DNA of 64,000 nt from Lineus longissimus (GCF_910592395.1 NC_088325.1:12712109-12776108); one strand, 5' to 3'. Shown: positions 21,233-33,169, counted from the first letter of the stretch. Translations and numbers: made by a program. The notes: generated from the sequence alone by a model not told the origin.

Positions 21233-24144
21233 ATAATGGCACCATCGGAACCTGCTCACCGAGAGCTTTCCGATGAGTGGTCCTGTCAGGGTTTGACGAT
21301 CCCAAGTTTTTGGGGACAGTTCTAAATAAAAGGGTTTCCTGTGGATTCCTAGGTGTCGTCTGAAGACGGTTGACAGGAGACAAGTGACAGATGGCAGGAG
21401 CTACCTTGTCCTGGCGACCACTTAGGTAAACTCTCGCAAATTGGTCTGGAAAGATTGTCAACATTTCAGACTATAAGTTTGTTTAAAATTGATGATATTT
21501 CAACCCCCTTTGATTCACCTATGTTTATGCCAAGGGGTGATATCTTTCTGAAATAGAGGTTTTTCGTTCTTCATTCATTGGTTGAACTATAGCAATTTGA
21601 AGGGACCAAGATATTTTCGTAGATTTTTAGCAACAGAAACTGCTTCTCCATTATGTTTTTGCCAAGACGCTTGTATTCGTAGTTGTTGTGCATTGAATAA
21701 GGCCACTGGTCCATATCACCTCCAATACACTGGGGTAGGTACTTAGTGATTGTAACTGCCGAACAACCATCATCGGCTACATTTGCAAAACTTGAGTGAA
21801 TATTATTTTACAATTTTTTCGAGAAAGCAGCCAACTGAAGGGAGCTAGTGCAATGTAGAGGCTTTTCCATTTATTTCTGTCAATGGAATTTCGACTAAAA
21901 AAATTAAAGTTTTGCTATATTAATTTTCTCTAATCAATGTTTTTAGCGGAAAAAACGACCGCGGAAATTAGGTGTTTTACAGTAGCTTAGCTTCGTGTAA
22001 CTTGTCACAAAACGCTTACGGCAAAGGGGAGTTTTGAATGGCCCGGTAAAAACCTTAGGCCAGAATAAGCTTTGCCTACTTCATGACGGGCAGCCCTCCT
22101 CTCAGTAAAGTGCACTTACTTTCCATTGCTGCTGCCATTTAATTGAGATCTGTTCAGTAGGGTAATATCCTACTGGCCACGTAAATCCCATGCCCAGGTT
22201 ATCCCTTTAGGTACCTCGTGTATATGCATGGGCACATGTATATATGCATATTTTTATCTGTAAATAGCTAAATGTTTTAATATAAATGACTGTTGTAAAG
22301 ATTATGATGATTTGTATAGATTCTGCAACCTTATATCAAAATGTACAATGACAATGTAATGCTTATATCTATAAATTTATAATCCTTAAGAACGCCAGTT
22401 GTTTGTTCCCTTGAAATACGTTTTTTTTTGGGGGGGGATAAATGGCGAATTTTGATAATTGTTTCAAATAAAGAGAAGTCAGTAAGTCGTTTTTCGTGAA
22501 ATGGACTATAGATAGCTTTAATCCCTTGAACCCCGGGCTCCCAGACGCAAGTGCACCCCCATCCCGGGCTCCCAGACTAAAATTCACAAAAAAGGGTAAA
22601 AAGTCGGTAAAAGATTTATTCTTTGACATGAATGATTCTGGTATGACAATAAGAGGTGTGGTAATAAGAGGTGTGATAATAAGATGTATGATAATAAAAA
22701 GCTCTACCCTCTTACTCAATCTTTTTCTGAAGAAATATTTTTCCTTTTTCCTTTTTACTCCCTTTTCTCCATCAGGGACGAGTGGATACTTTTGCCAGAG
22801 CAGGTCAATGATATCACCTTTAATAGATACTGAGAGATGCTTTTATGGTGGTTTCGAGTTAAAAAGTAATATACTGTGTACTCTCAATAATGAGCCAGGG
22901 TGTTTAGAACCAGTTTAGCATATTTCTTCAAGTGAAAAAATATATGGTAAGGTGTTAAAGGAAAAAGGCCTAGGCCCCACTTAATTATGTAGACACAATA
23001 GACATCTGTCAAACTGTACTTCAAAACCATCCACACCCTACGAGTAGAATCTCCTTACCCATTCAATGTGGCATTTAGACGCTAAGCTTTTCTAACACTA
23101 TATTTTGTTAAAGGGATTATGTTTTGTAAAAGAATATTTTTAAGAATAAATCGAAATGGTATGTTGGAACATCTTTGTTGTTATGGTACTTTTTTCTGTA
23201 TCGAAGAAGGCATTCCTTGGGCATATTTAGGCCTTCCGGTCCGGCTACCGATAGAGGCGCTCCATTCCACTATGACGTAGCGCATGACAATCTCCATTCC
23301 ATATCATTTCACTTGTGTTGTAGAGGATGACTCGCCATTAAAGATATTACGATTTTGTAACCGTTATTCGTGACATTCTGGGAGTTCCAGATCATTAGAA
23401 TATGACAATATAACAAATAGACGAAGAATCGACGCAGCGAAACAAGGGGAGATAATACGCGACCTGAGCGCATTTGGATTCATCGCGTCGCTCAAACGTT
23501 AAAGAACATTTTCAACTCGACCACTGGCAATGTGGACGTGGTGGTCTTCGGGCGACTAAGGTACATGCAGGAGCTCGCCCCAGGAGCTCGGGGTCAATAA
23601 GTGGTGGTACTCACGCTACTAAAATACCTAGAGGAGCAAGGGGGGTCAAAAGTATCACTGGACTAGAAACACTATTGAGCTATAGCAGGTCAAATTGGTG
23701 GTCTGACTATAATACCACTAATATACCAGTTATAGAACTACTGGGTCGTTTTTGAATCAGCGATACTAAGGACGAAACGTTTCTCAAAAGATGAACAAAC
23801 CCGGCCATCGAACGTAAAAATGTACCCTAACCTTTTGTATGGTGACAGCTTAGGTATGGAGAGCCGAGACATTTAATACCTGGACAATAAGAATCATTAA
23901 TTGTCCCGGACACTCTATCCTTGGACTGCTTTTCCTACCTCACCGGTCGCAGCAATATCAGAAACTTGAAGGTCGTCCATCAACTAGGACATGCAGCCGG
24001 AGCTTCAGGGCTTATGTACGACGGAGCATGCAACTGACCTTGGTATTCGAGTATGTACATGTAGTACATAATGAAATGATAGTTATGTTCCCAAACTCGC
24101 ACAGTGACGAAGGAACGAAATCACTGCCTCTGGTGTCAAGATTG
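21233..24144. other. gene-free stretch
   Basis: This is the convergent interval between the LRR gene (+) and the GPCR (-). Open frames such as 22496-22918 (+) have no recognisable domain. Two copies of cccgggctcccaga lie near 22532 and 22563. I see no RNA gene or larger repeat. The left part may be LRR 3'UTR and the right part GPCR 3'UTR. Confidence 0.45.
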
Positions 24145-26149
24145 TTATGTTTCCTTACTTTGAACCCGTTTACAACAAGACGTATACACGTCAATGGCAT
24201 CCCGCCGATATTTTTTACCACCTCCGAGGATATACAAATAAAAGTTCACAGCATAATTAATATTCCACAACTCGCCAATAGACCAGATTTCCACTCCTAA
24301 CCTAAGTGTCCAATAGGGGTCACTTAAGTCATATTTCTTGACAACATCCGGTACCGAAAGTACCAAATCGAAGATACGAAACGGGATGCTTAAAACGACA
24401 TACGCGACGGAAACTAAAATTAACATTCGTGTCAAATGCTTTTCTTCGCTACTTCTCGTATTTCCTCGCGATTTCTCGTTCCTCTCGTCTGCTGAGCTTA
24501 GATTTGACCGCGAAAGTGCAGCTTTTCTGACGCTATTTATGATGAGGGCGTTGCAAGTTATGATTACTATGAACGGAACGATTGTACCCACAAGTAACAT
24601 GTAGGCGCTCACGACGATTTCCAACCAAGCGGGCTTTGTGGAGCTCAGAGTCGCTGTTTCCGTTCCCGTCGTGCCGTCCACGACGACACTAAACGTGAAA
24701 AACATGTTCATATTGAAAATGGCAGGAATTATACAAGTCACGATGACAGTTTTCTTCGCCCTTGATGGCGTGCAATGCGATTTCGCTTTCAACGGAAATA
24801 AAACTGCACATGCGCGATCCATGCTCATCATAGCGAGGCAGAGGCCGGACGCCATTGCCGAAGTGTAAGATCCGTACCACAGGAAACTGAAAAAAGGGAA
24901 GCGGAATATACCGGCTCAGATCGAAGTGATTAACAGGTCATGTGACTGCAAATGATCTGATGACATGACGGGTCACATGATTTCCCATGCACAACTGCAA
25001 TTCCATCATAACCCACCAAAGCATGATAGGATGCCCCTTCATATCATCAAGTTGATATCATTTGATGCGCAGGCTGCCATTCACTTCACGTTGTTACATA
25101 ATTGTTGGAACTTGATGCCAACGCTGTTTACCTCCGCTTGGGAAAGCTACCAAGAGACAAGTCCAGCGTTTTCATCACATTCATTGCAACGTCATCCTAT
25201 TTTGTAAGTTAGGATCCTCGATGGACCTATCAGCCTGATCAAGCCATCACTCGTCGATCAGCCTGCGTCAGCCTCTCTACTCCGTCATGTCAGGCATAGC
25301 TGTTGTACATAACATGCCGGTCAGCAGTGGAAGACGCATGTTTCGCTTGTTATTTAGCCGCTTGTTTATAATGTATTGGCGGCATTGACTTGCTCTGGGG
25401 ACTCCGTTAGGGTACGTAAGTTTCCACTGCATGCGATTGCGACAACGCACGTGTTACGGGTATATATTGTATTTTTACTTCACCGCACCCAAACCGAACC
25501 AACGGAAGCTTTTGCTCTGCGATGTCTCATGCGTAGAGTGATTGAAGCAAAATCGCATTCAGTGGAAACATACCCTTAACCCCAGTTGGAAACTGTGATA
25601 ATTTTCCCAGCACCGTGCGATTCCGATCTCGGCGACATGCAATTGAGATACCTAGTTTCCTCCTTATCCACACACGGCCCCCTTCTCTTACTCATCGGAC
25701 ACCTAAACTAGTTGTAATCAAAGAATCGCGTGTAAAATGACATGGGCAAATCCTAGAGTACTCTAAGGGCAAATGAACCAAACTTACAACAGAGTAAAAT
25801 TCCTACTGCTTTGCGGCTGTATTGCCTCGCCAAGACCGTGGCTGAATAAAACTCCGTAAACGAACCTCGTCAATAGGACCACAGTGTCCATAAATGCTAA
25901 TGCGGACATGTACACGCACGTGCTGATGTTCCGATTCTCCCGTTTCGTGGTGATAAATAGTGACGTCATATTCCCCAAAACACCGAAAAAGCAATAGACG
26001 AAGAAAACCCATTTGTTGAATATGGTGAGAACTAATTCTAAGGCGGGATATTCACGAACTAAATCAGGTGCAATTGCAGATATAGAGGAGAAATCGTCTG
26101 TTGCAGACCATAAAGGAATCGTTCGGCCATCTTTGATGTTGTCGACCAT
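24145..26149 (-). CDS. rhodopsin-class (class A) G-protein-coupled receptor, peptide-receptor-like
   Basis: Two exons on the minus strand (26149-25788, then 24886-24145; donor GTT|GTAAGT, acceptor ccttttttcag, phase 2) give 367 aa with seven hydrophobic segments. TM1 holds the GN motif (FGVLGN) and TM2 has SALAFMD. The end of TM3 reads MMSMDRA, a DRA variant of DRY. TM7 reads NFYLYILGG, a variant of NPxxY, followed by a short basic tail ending in CC. The intron falls before TM3. I chose MVDNIKDG at 26149 because the 44 codons before it include a mobile-element end (26212-26297). The receptor resembles the neuropeptide (FMRFamide-like) receptors expanded in lophotrochozoans, but the ligand cannot be assigned. 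Neither the TM3 start nor ECL2 contains the cysteine of the usual disulfide. Confidence 0.88.
24887..25787 (-). other. intron of the GPCR gene
   Basis: Bounded by a GTAAGT donor (25787 downward) and a polypyrimidine acceptor (ccgcttcccttttttcag). Joining the exons in phase keeps the frame and TM3 intact. I see no repeat in it. Confidence 0.85.
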
Positions 26150-26211
26150 TTTGAAATTGACGTCGCTGTCGATGATAAACTGAAATACGCCGACGAAGCT
26201 TGAATGATATA

Positions 26212-26297
26212 CCCTCCGGACGTAGTGGACCGGCCTCGTCCTGTCATAAGGAGATCCAATTGGGATGATTGACGCAGGCAATGTACTGCCCCAGAAG
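26212..26297. mobile_element. solo terminal repeat, ACTCCGGACGC family
   Basis: The sequence from ctccggacgtagtggaccgg through ccaattgggatgat to ctgccccagaag matches the left arm of the 489-bp element at 27311-27799 along about 80 bp. No partner arm lies nearby. It sits directly upstream of the GPCR start codon and, on the minus strand, extends that reading frame by chance. Confidence 0.75.
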
Positions 26298-27310
26298 TGA
26301 AGAGGAAAGATGGTAGGCCAAAATGTGTCGGTTCGGTATTTTCTCGTTGCTTAGACCAAAGGATTGACGGCGGCAATTTCAAATGAAACACAGACCGCTC
26401 TTCGTCGTCTGCTACCGGAGAAAAACCGGACTGTAAAATGGAACGTAAATATCGAGAAAGTTGGATTCGGGAATATTTTGCAGCGAAGCCATTTTTCGTG
26501 AAGCACGGAAAGGCTGCCAGCCTGAATAATAATCTGTCCTGCTCGTATCATAAATCGTGAAAATCAGTCCGGAATATTCATGTTGACGAGGATACCCGAT
26601 CATCACACGCCATGTTTATCATCTCTCAATCAAACATTGTGCTTGGTCATTATTGACAAACTGGGAAATGGTGTACGACCACCTCTTTCTCCGCTGAAGA
26701 CATCCTGGGTATAACCAGTGGTTTTCAATATACTCCGCCTCTCAATATTTTGTAACGACGAAGTAGTGAAAAATGCCCTGACTCTCTGGTTACGCTGAGA
26801 ATAAAGCGTGTGCTATTTGACACCCGATATGACCTCAGGTGCATTTAATTTTTTTGTACCAGTCCGCGCCTTTGTTGTAATGCGGCACTTGTACAATATT
26901 ATTTTTTTTGTAATGAAATGAAATCAGAGAAATTTGTGTATAATTTGCGAGAAGTTTTCCAAAAGTTATGAGTAAAAAACATTTTGCGGGATAGTGTCGA
27001 ATGTCATATGTAGTTTTTACCCAACTCTCGAGGTAGAACGTCCTGAACCTCATGGTCTCTACTCCCTTTAAACAATCACGCTCTAATTTGTGGAGAAGAG
27101 CGAGATCAGCTCCAATTGTAGGCTGCAACTTTACCTTCCAAATCGACCACGCGCTGCAATCTTGGATACTGAACTTCCAGCGGTATTGCCACCGTAGCCT
27201 CCGCTCATATTGACGCGGGTTGTCTGGAAGCTTAGCAATGTCAATACCATTGAGGTTCAAAATGCAGTCTTGACCCTACTTTAAATTGTGTCACTGTGCG
27301 AGTTTGCACT
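26298..27310. other. no confident gene
   Basis: A 141-codon minus frame (26835-27260) has an ordinary amino-acid mix but no domain I recognise, and no clear splice context. It could be part of an upstream GPCR exon or chance. Nothing else is visible. Confidence 0.35.
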
Positions 27311-27799
27311 ACACTCCGGACGCAGTGGACCGGTCTGGTCCCCAGCATAAGGATATCCAATTAGGATGGCGCAAGGGACTGCCCCGGAAGCCTATAATGT
27401 AGTTTGCACGCGCTGGTCACGAAAGTCCATTCTGAGCTCCAGGGCCTTTCACTCGGCACTTGCCGATCTTAGGGAGAGGAACATACATTTTCAACGGAAC
27501 CTGGTATTTGATGATGACCAAAATCTGGCTGGCTCTTAGTTTTTAGGGCTGACACTACAATAAAGACAACAATATATGTGTTGGAGAGTAATAGTTGAGG
27601 GACGTTATTATGTTGTGACATCGACAACAAGTGTAGAGCGGCTGTGTCTTGAACTGGAACAGGGTGTGCTCAGGCTAGGGATTGTGACATTGTCGGATGG
27701 TGCCATCTCTCACTAGACTCCCGGGGCAGTCCATTGCGTCATCCTAATTGGATCTCCTTATGGTGAGGGACGAGGCCGGTCCACTGCGTCTGGAGTGTA
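27311..27799. mobile_element. 489-bp TIR element, reference copy of the ACTCCGGACGC family
   Basis: The left arm (27311-27390, starting acactccggacgcagtggac) and right arm (about 27719-27799, ending tggagtgta) are about 80-bp imperfect inverted repeats. They share ccaattaggatg and ggactgccccgg. The interior is about 330 bp and non-coding. Related solo or truncated ends occur at 15097, 18904, 26212, 28042, 29402 and about 41214, so this is a locally abundant non-autonomous family. Confidence 0.85.
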
Positions 27800-28041
27800 T
27801 CTCTCACTGGAGAAAAGGGCGAGGCGGGCTGATTCTATTACCAGTCCTGTCAATGCGGCATCACATCCCTTGTGCTGACCGGTTTGTCGTCAGACTGGTT
27901 GTGACATTGTCCCTGAGTGTTTGTGACACTGGTGCCTGCTTTGTGATGTTCCTGTTGTTGTCGTCATGACAGCAAGTGTATGCGATGCTGATGTGTTTGT
28001 GTGTGCTAAAACTAGCGGTTCAGATATGCATTGGTCCCGAT

Positions 28042-28108
28042 TTGTACACTCCGGACGCCGTGGGCGGCCTCGTCCTGTCGCCCGTCAGGGAAGGACGATC
28101 AGGATGAC
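28042..28108. mobile_element. solo end, ACTCCGGACGC family
   Basis: tacactccggacgccgtggg, then gcggcctcgtcctgtcgcc and gatcaggatgacgg, follow the same order of blocks as the other family members. It is one-armed and diverged. Confidence 0.65.
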
Positions 28109-28325
28109 GGAATGGATCTGCATAGGAGTTTAGATGTGACACGACGCTTTTGTCTGACTGCCATAAGCAGGTGGGATGGTAGTCAGAATAGAACCATATA
28201 TATGATGTTTGGTTTGAGGGGGGTCCTTTCAGACTGGTCATTGTGTGGCCCCCACATTTTCCTTCCAAGAGAGGCTTTGTGGCCGCTCATGTCATGACAT
28301 TTTGACTGGTGCCCAGATTTTTGCA

Positions 28326-28396
28326 CCCTGAGGAAATTAGGGGTTAATGTTCGCTTCTCCTGTATTGCAGGGTTTAATCCCTGATTTCCTCAGGAT
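28326..28396. mobile_element. 71-bp hairpin element
   Basis: ccctgaggaaattaggggtt (28326-28345) and taatccctgatttcctcagg (about 28375-28394) are imperfect inverted arms around a ~30-nt loop. A one-armed relative lies at 16463-16486. It is probably a minimal MITE. Confidence 0.6.
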
Positions 28397-28658
28397 GAGA
28401 TTTTACGTTGTTTCAACAGCATCATACCAGTCTCGATCCACACCCACATGATTGTGTTGTGACATAATATAAGCCTAATACCATTACGCCCCGCGTAGTG
28501 GCGCTGGGCGGCCGCTGCCGGGGGCCTAATTTTTGTATTTGGATTGGCAGGATCTTCGGCTAGGAATAAGTTTTAGTGTTCTAACGACGCCAAAAAATTC
28601 TAACAGTTGGTTTTTCGTATGATTATGAGTTGTCTCTGTCAGACATAAAGTACTGAAA

Positions 28659-29366
28659 TTTGGTTGTTAGTATGGACAAGCAGATTTTATTCAAGAAAAT
28701 ATTCCATGTTTGAAAATCGACGACCAACTTCTTAGCAGTCACACGGAATGTACCGTAAGGTGGTGCCCTCTAGGGTCGCGAATGGATATCAATATCGATT
28801 CGCATGTGGTACGTGCGTGGTACGTCTTTGCCATGTTGTCGGTACGTATAAGCTCCGCCAGGTGGCCAGTGACGTGTAACCACTATTGGCTAGTTCCGGG
28901 CCAATCTTGACACTAGAGGCGCTGATTTCGCTGAATTTTTTTTATTTCGGCACTGGCGCGAGTTTGGTTCCGGGCTGAACGGGCCTCTCTCTAGCTCTGT
29001 AATGTAATCAAGGCCTAACATTTGGTTGTTAGTATGGACAAGCAGATTTTATTCATATTCCATGTTTGAAAATCGACGACCAACTTCTTAGCAGTCACAC
29101 GGAATGTACCGTATGGTGGTGCCCTCTAGGGCCGTGTATGGATATCAGTATATCGATTCGCACGTGGTACGTCTTTGCCATGTGTCGGTACGTATAAGCT
29201 CCGCCAGGTGGCCAGTGACGTGTAACCACCATTGGGGGTTGGTTCTAGGCCAATCTTGACACTAGAGGCGCTGATTTCGCTGAATTTTTTTTATTTCGGC
29301 ACTGGCGCGCGAGTTTGGCTCAGGGCTAAACGGGCCTCTCTGGCTCTGTAATGAAATCAAGAACTA
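28659..29366. repeat. 362-bp tandem duplication, 2 copies
   Basis: tttggttgttagtatggaca begins both copies (28659 and 29021). They match through gtgccctctaggg, ctccgccaggtggccagtga and actagaggcgctgatttcgc to ctgtaatgaaatcaa. The second copy carries several small deletions. No open frame or terminal repeats are obvious. It may be two units of a satellite or a duplicated mobile fragment. Confidence 0.88.
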
Positions 29367-29401
29367 ATATCAGATCATTAACCCCTTATTGTCAGTTTGT
29401 G

Positions 29402-29431
29402 ATACACTCCGGACGCAGTGGACCGGCCTGT
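29402..29431. repeat. truncated end, ACTCCGGACGC family
   Basis: gatacactccggacgcagtg then gaccggcctg matches the outermost ~28 bp of the family, then diverges at once. It lies 35 bp after the 362-bp duplication. Confidence 0.65.
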
Positions 29432-30823
29432 AGATCTAATTAAATTAAGTCCTCCCATTATATTTGATCTCAAAAGTGCATTCGATCAAGACAGACAGTT
29501 TCCTTGCCCCATCTATTATTTGAATCATTATGGATTCAAGAATTGATCAGTTGATGACGAAGATATTTTTAATTATGCAAATGAATGACCAGCCTGATAT
29601 TCAGCTAATGGTTTTTGCATTGAAAGGGTGTATGAAGCCAGTTCCCTATGCCGTAGTACATTTCGCCTACAAAATACAGTATGCATTCTCAATCCTCGGT
29701 GACGAGATTGGAAGTGCAAGTGCCCGTATGATCGGGCAAGATGGCGGATGAAGACTGCCATTTTCCTGAAAGCACGACAATAAAACCATTTTCTAACAAA
29801 TATGCAACATTGTTTAGAGATTTCTATACCCCAGCCTGATAGATGTGAAGTCAGGTAATCAGTTAATGCTAAAATCAAATGTCTGCCCCATCTGTGAGAA
29901 AAGTTATGGCTGAAGAAAGTTGAGATTTCTGGTCTTAAATTTTCCATCGGTCTGCTCATTCGCTGCTCGGTGTGCTCGTCACGCATGTGGACAATGTCAC
30001 GGGTGACGGTGTGTGTCCTCAATGATTGGTGATTACCGCATTAAGATAGTTCCGGTCGAGTGCCTTTCCTCGTTTGTTACATCATGGTCTTGATATTTAG
30101 GCCAAGGGTGCTGTGGCCCTGTGGGAATAAATAAAAATGACTGAAGAAACATGCCATATTCTCTATTCTGGGCTGGACTGGACGTGGGTGGACCAGAGCC
30201 AGAGGCAGAGGAAGTAACTGTAGGCCTTAGTAGGCCTACTGTTGAAGTGGGAAGATATTTGTTCAGCTTCTGCCATGCTTGACAAAGATCAGTGACTGGA
30301 AATCTTGTTGACGGGGTTTGTACAGGATTTTGTTTGAGGACAGTTTGCAGTGCGCAGACGAGACAATCCAATGGCGGATCCAGATGGGGTCTCCTGCATT
30401 TGGGAACGTTGTAGCCTGTTGTAACCCACGTTCAACAACTAGGCATGACAGGTGGAGGGGCAATGAAATGTACAGTGCTTCCTGCTTGTTATGGACTCCC
30501 TGCTTGACCCTGGGCACATCCGCAACAAAACCTATGTCCGGCAGATAGCAGAAGTGCTGTACATTTCATCGAGCTTCCCACTGAGACCAAGTGAGGGTGA
30601 TTGAGTTAGTGCCTAAAGAGGTTTGATTATATGTTATATCTCGGCTTTCCAATTCATCCAATGCAAAATAATCGATACATTTTCTCTCATGTTTCAGGCT
30701 GGTGCCAGTAACCGCCCTTCTCAAGGAATAAGGAATAAGCAACAAAAGACGGTGAAACGTTTGAAACAGCACAACCACTTTGCTTGATTTATTTACTTGG
30801 TGCAATAATTTGCTGCTGTATCC
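29432..30823. other. probable promoter/5'UTR interval of the zinc-finger gene
   Basis: Minus-strand frames (29573-30022, 30033-30371) lack domains. A possible leader acceptor, tctcatgtttcag, lies near 30698 (+), so the 5'UTR of the gene at 30824 may be spliced. No TATA box or CpG island was recognised. Confidence 0.3.
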
Positions 30824-33169
30824 ATGATGAGCTCATCGCAAGACAATAAGGGCCAGATGCCTGGACATTGCCCAACACCGCCGATAACTTCGGCACCGTT
30901 ATACGGACCTCAGCACGGACGTCACTTGCCTCAGGGGAGCCCCAGTCCGAGCCCGAGCAGTGCTTTCTTTCCGGCGCAATGTAGCACTGGGGGATTTAGT
31001 AATTACGGAGGCGATCCGCAGTCCCGGACACCTCCAACTCACCCGTCGTTAATGAGGCCACCGGCAGACGATGGACAGAATCTAAACGCCGGTTTTGGTT
31101 TTGATACGAAATATTTAGAGGACTATTTGAAAGTGATCGAGTCTTTCCAGGGTGGCGCTGGTGGCGATACTCGCAACTATTACGACTCGAGAAACTTTTA
31201 TGACGCAAATCGGTCGTTGCAGAGTTTAGCTGACACTTTTAATTACATGTATGCTAATTCTCTGAGGTCGTCTGTTGGCAATAATTACCCCTCTTCCAAC
31301 CAGCAAGAATCGTATGGTACTAGTCGTTCCCGATCAGTTGGGCTACCCCCGATGCAACAACCAATGCCGCAATCATCGCTGCGTCATTCTGACTTGCACG
31401 CGTCGCAGAATGATCTTCGTCATTCGGGAGATATGCAGATGCAAACTCAGAATGATTTTCAAAATATTCAACCAAAGATGGAGATGCCGGAGCCCCCGGA
31501 CCCCCCAAACCATACCCATAACAACGTTCATGGCCTCCCGCCAATGTCAAGCGCTTCCTGTCGGATGAACATGAACACTAATAATGTTCCGAGACGATCA
31601 AATTACCTTGACAGCAATAGTCACATGGACTCGATGGAGCTCCCGAGGAATGGCGCAGTAAGTGACCACATGGACAGTCCGCCAACGCCTAACTCGGTGT
31701 CGCAGCCCGTGGTGACAATGTCGCCGCCTCTCCACACCCCCACAGAGCCAAACCATTCGGTGAACACGCCAATCGAAACGAACAACGTTGCAAGTACGAA
31801 TAACCATACCAACAGCAACCATGCTCCTATCAAGCTGAAGATCACAGTGCCCCCTATTTCCAGTCAGGTAAACGACAAAGATAGTGATGCCGATGGATCT
31901 GATAACGATTCTGATATCGATGATGTAGAACTTAGTGATGAAGATGCTTTGTCGGAGGCATCGGACCCGGACGATGTTGCAGACAGCGACATGAGCTCCA
32001 TCGATGATCACGATGATGATTTGGACGATGATGATGATCTTAACGACGATATCAAAGATGAACCATTGAAAAGCGATCCCGATGATACGGATGATGAAAA
32101 GACGGATATTGAAGATTACAGCGACTACAAGCGGGAAAACGGCAACGGTCTGTTGACTGACATCAAAGAGGAGGTGCTTGAGAAGGACGAACTGGACGAG
32201 GTGATCCCGGCAAAGAAGCGACGAGGCAGGAAAGCAAAACCACAGCGCGTGATTCCCGATGGCGAGAAGAAGAAGAGAGGTCGGCCTCCAAAAGATGGCG
32301 TAGCGAAACGAGAGCGAGATCCTTCAAAAGTAAGGAAAGGGAGACGTAAAGGTAAAGGAACAAAGGTTTGTGAGAAGTGTGGTCGCAAGTTTGAGCGTAA
32401 CGATACGTATCAGCGCCATCTGTTACAGCATGATACCATTCAGATGTTCGAGTGTAATATTTGTGGGTGTAAGTATGAGCGTCAGGAACATTTGACACGT
32501 CACCATAGATCGCACACTGGCGTCACCTATAGGTGTGGTTATTGTGACATGTCGTTCAAACAGCAGCGCCCATACCGGGATCACATGCTGTCACTGCACG
32601 GTCAAAAGAAGCCGTTTATCTGCACCTATCCCGGATGCCTGTTTCGCGCAGCGACACCATCGCAGGTCGAGAAGCATGCGGAAATTCACGGGCCCGAGAA
32701 ACATTACAAATGCGAAAAATGTGGCCGCGATTTTGCGCAGGTTAACGGGTTGCGCTCGCATCAGCGCAGCTGCTACGAGAAGCGTCAATACTTATGCGAC
32801 TATTGCGGCGCCAAGTTCAATTTTCTCGGAAGTTTGAAATCGCACCGTTACATCCACACTGGCGAAAAACCGTACGCGTGTTCTGAATGTGACGCGCGAT
32901 TCACCGATCATCGCAATTTACGGCGTCACCGTTTGATCCACGAGAATGCGTACCCATACCCGTGCGAATTCTGTGACAAGAAGTTCCGCCATTCGAATTC
33001 GTTGAAGGCGCACAACAAGATGCATCAGAATTGTACGCAGTGGGACCGCCCGCCCGAGGTTCACCCGAGTCAACATCCGGGCCCGATGCCCGCGATGGAG
33101 TACCTTTTGGCCAATGTAATGAACCAGGCAACTTTGAACCAAGCAGCGATGAATCCTGCTACATGTTGA
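30824..33169 (+). CDS. C2H2 zinc-finger protein with AT-hook-like motifs
   Basis: One uninterrupted coding exon of 781 aa; the tandem ATG ATG at 30824 opens it. The N-terminal ~340 residues are low-complexity and rich in P, S, N, Q and H. A strongly acidic segment follows (about 347-425), with IKDE and IKEE sumoylation-type motifs. Two basic AT-hook-like motifs come next (KKRRGRKAKP near 464 and KKKRGRPPKDG near 481). Eight C2H2 fingers span about 514-734. The fourth has the long YPGC spacing and the fifth ends in cysteine (C2HC). HTGEKP-type linkers appear only partly, as in TGEKPY before finger 7. This is a nuclear DNA-binding protein, probably a transcription regulator. I recognise no specific ortholog. 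Confidence 0.92.
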   Translation: MMSSSQDNKGQMPGHCPTPPITSAPLYGPQHGRHLPQGSPSPSPSSAFFPAQCSTGGFSNYGGDPQSRTPPTHPSLMRPPADDGQNLNAGFGFDTKYLEDYLKVIESFQGGAGGDTRNYYDSRNFYDANRSLQSLADTFNYMYANSLRSSVGNNYPSSNQQESYGTSRSRSVGLPPMQQPMPQSSLRHSDLHASQNDLRHSGDMQMQTQNDFQNIQPKMEMPEPPDPPNHTHNNVHGLPPMSSASCRMNMNTNNVPRRSNYLDSNSHMDSMELPRNGAVSDHMDSPPTPNSVSQPVVTMSPPLHTPTEPNHSVNTPIETNNVASTNNHTNSNHAPIKLKITVPPISSQVNDKDSDADGSDNDSDIDDVELSDEDALSEASDPDDVADSDMSSIDDHDDDLDDDDDLNDDIKDEPLKSDPDDTDDEKTDIEDYSDYKRENGNGLLTDIKEEVLEKDELDEVIPAKKRRGRKAKPQRVIPDGEKKKRGRPPKDGVAKRERDPSKVRKGRRKGKGTKVCEKCGRKFERNDTYQRHLLQHDTIQMFECNICGCKYERQEHLTRHHRSHTGVTYRCGYCDMSFKQQRPYRDHMLSLHGQKKPFICTYPGCLFRAATPSQVEKHAEIHGPEKHYKCEKCGRDFAQVNGLRSHQRSCYEKRQYLCDYCGAKFNFLGSLKSHRYIHTGEKPYACSECDARFTDHRNLRRHRLIHENAYPYPCEFCDKKFRHSNSLKAHNKMHQNCTQWDRPPEVHPSQHPGPMPAMEYLLANVMNQATLNQAAMNPATC

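Noticed and set aside
26835-27260. 141-codon minus-strand frame upstream of the GPCR
   Set aside because: Considered as an additional receptor exon, but no in-phase junction to the GPCR and no recognisable motif.
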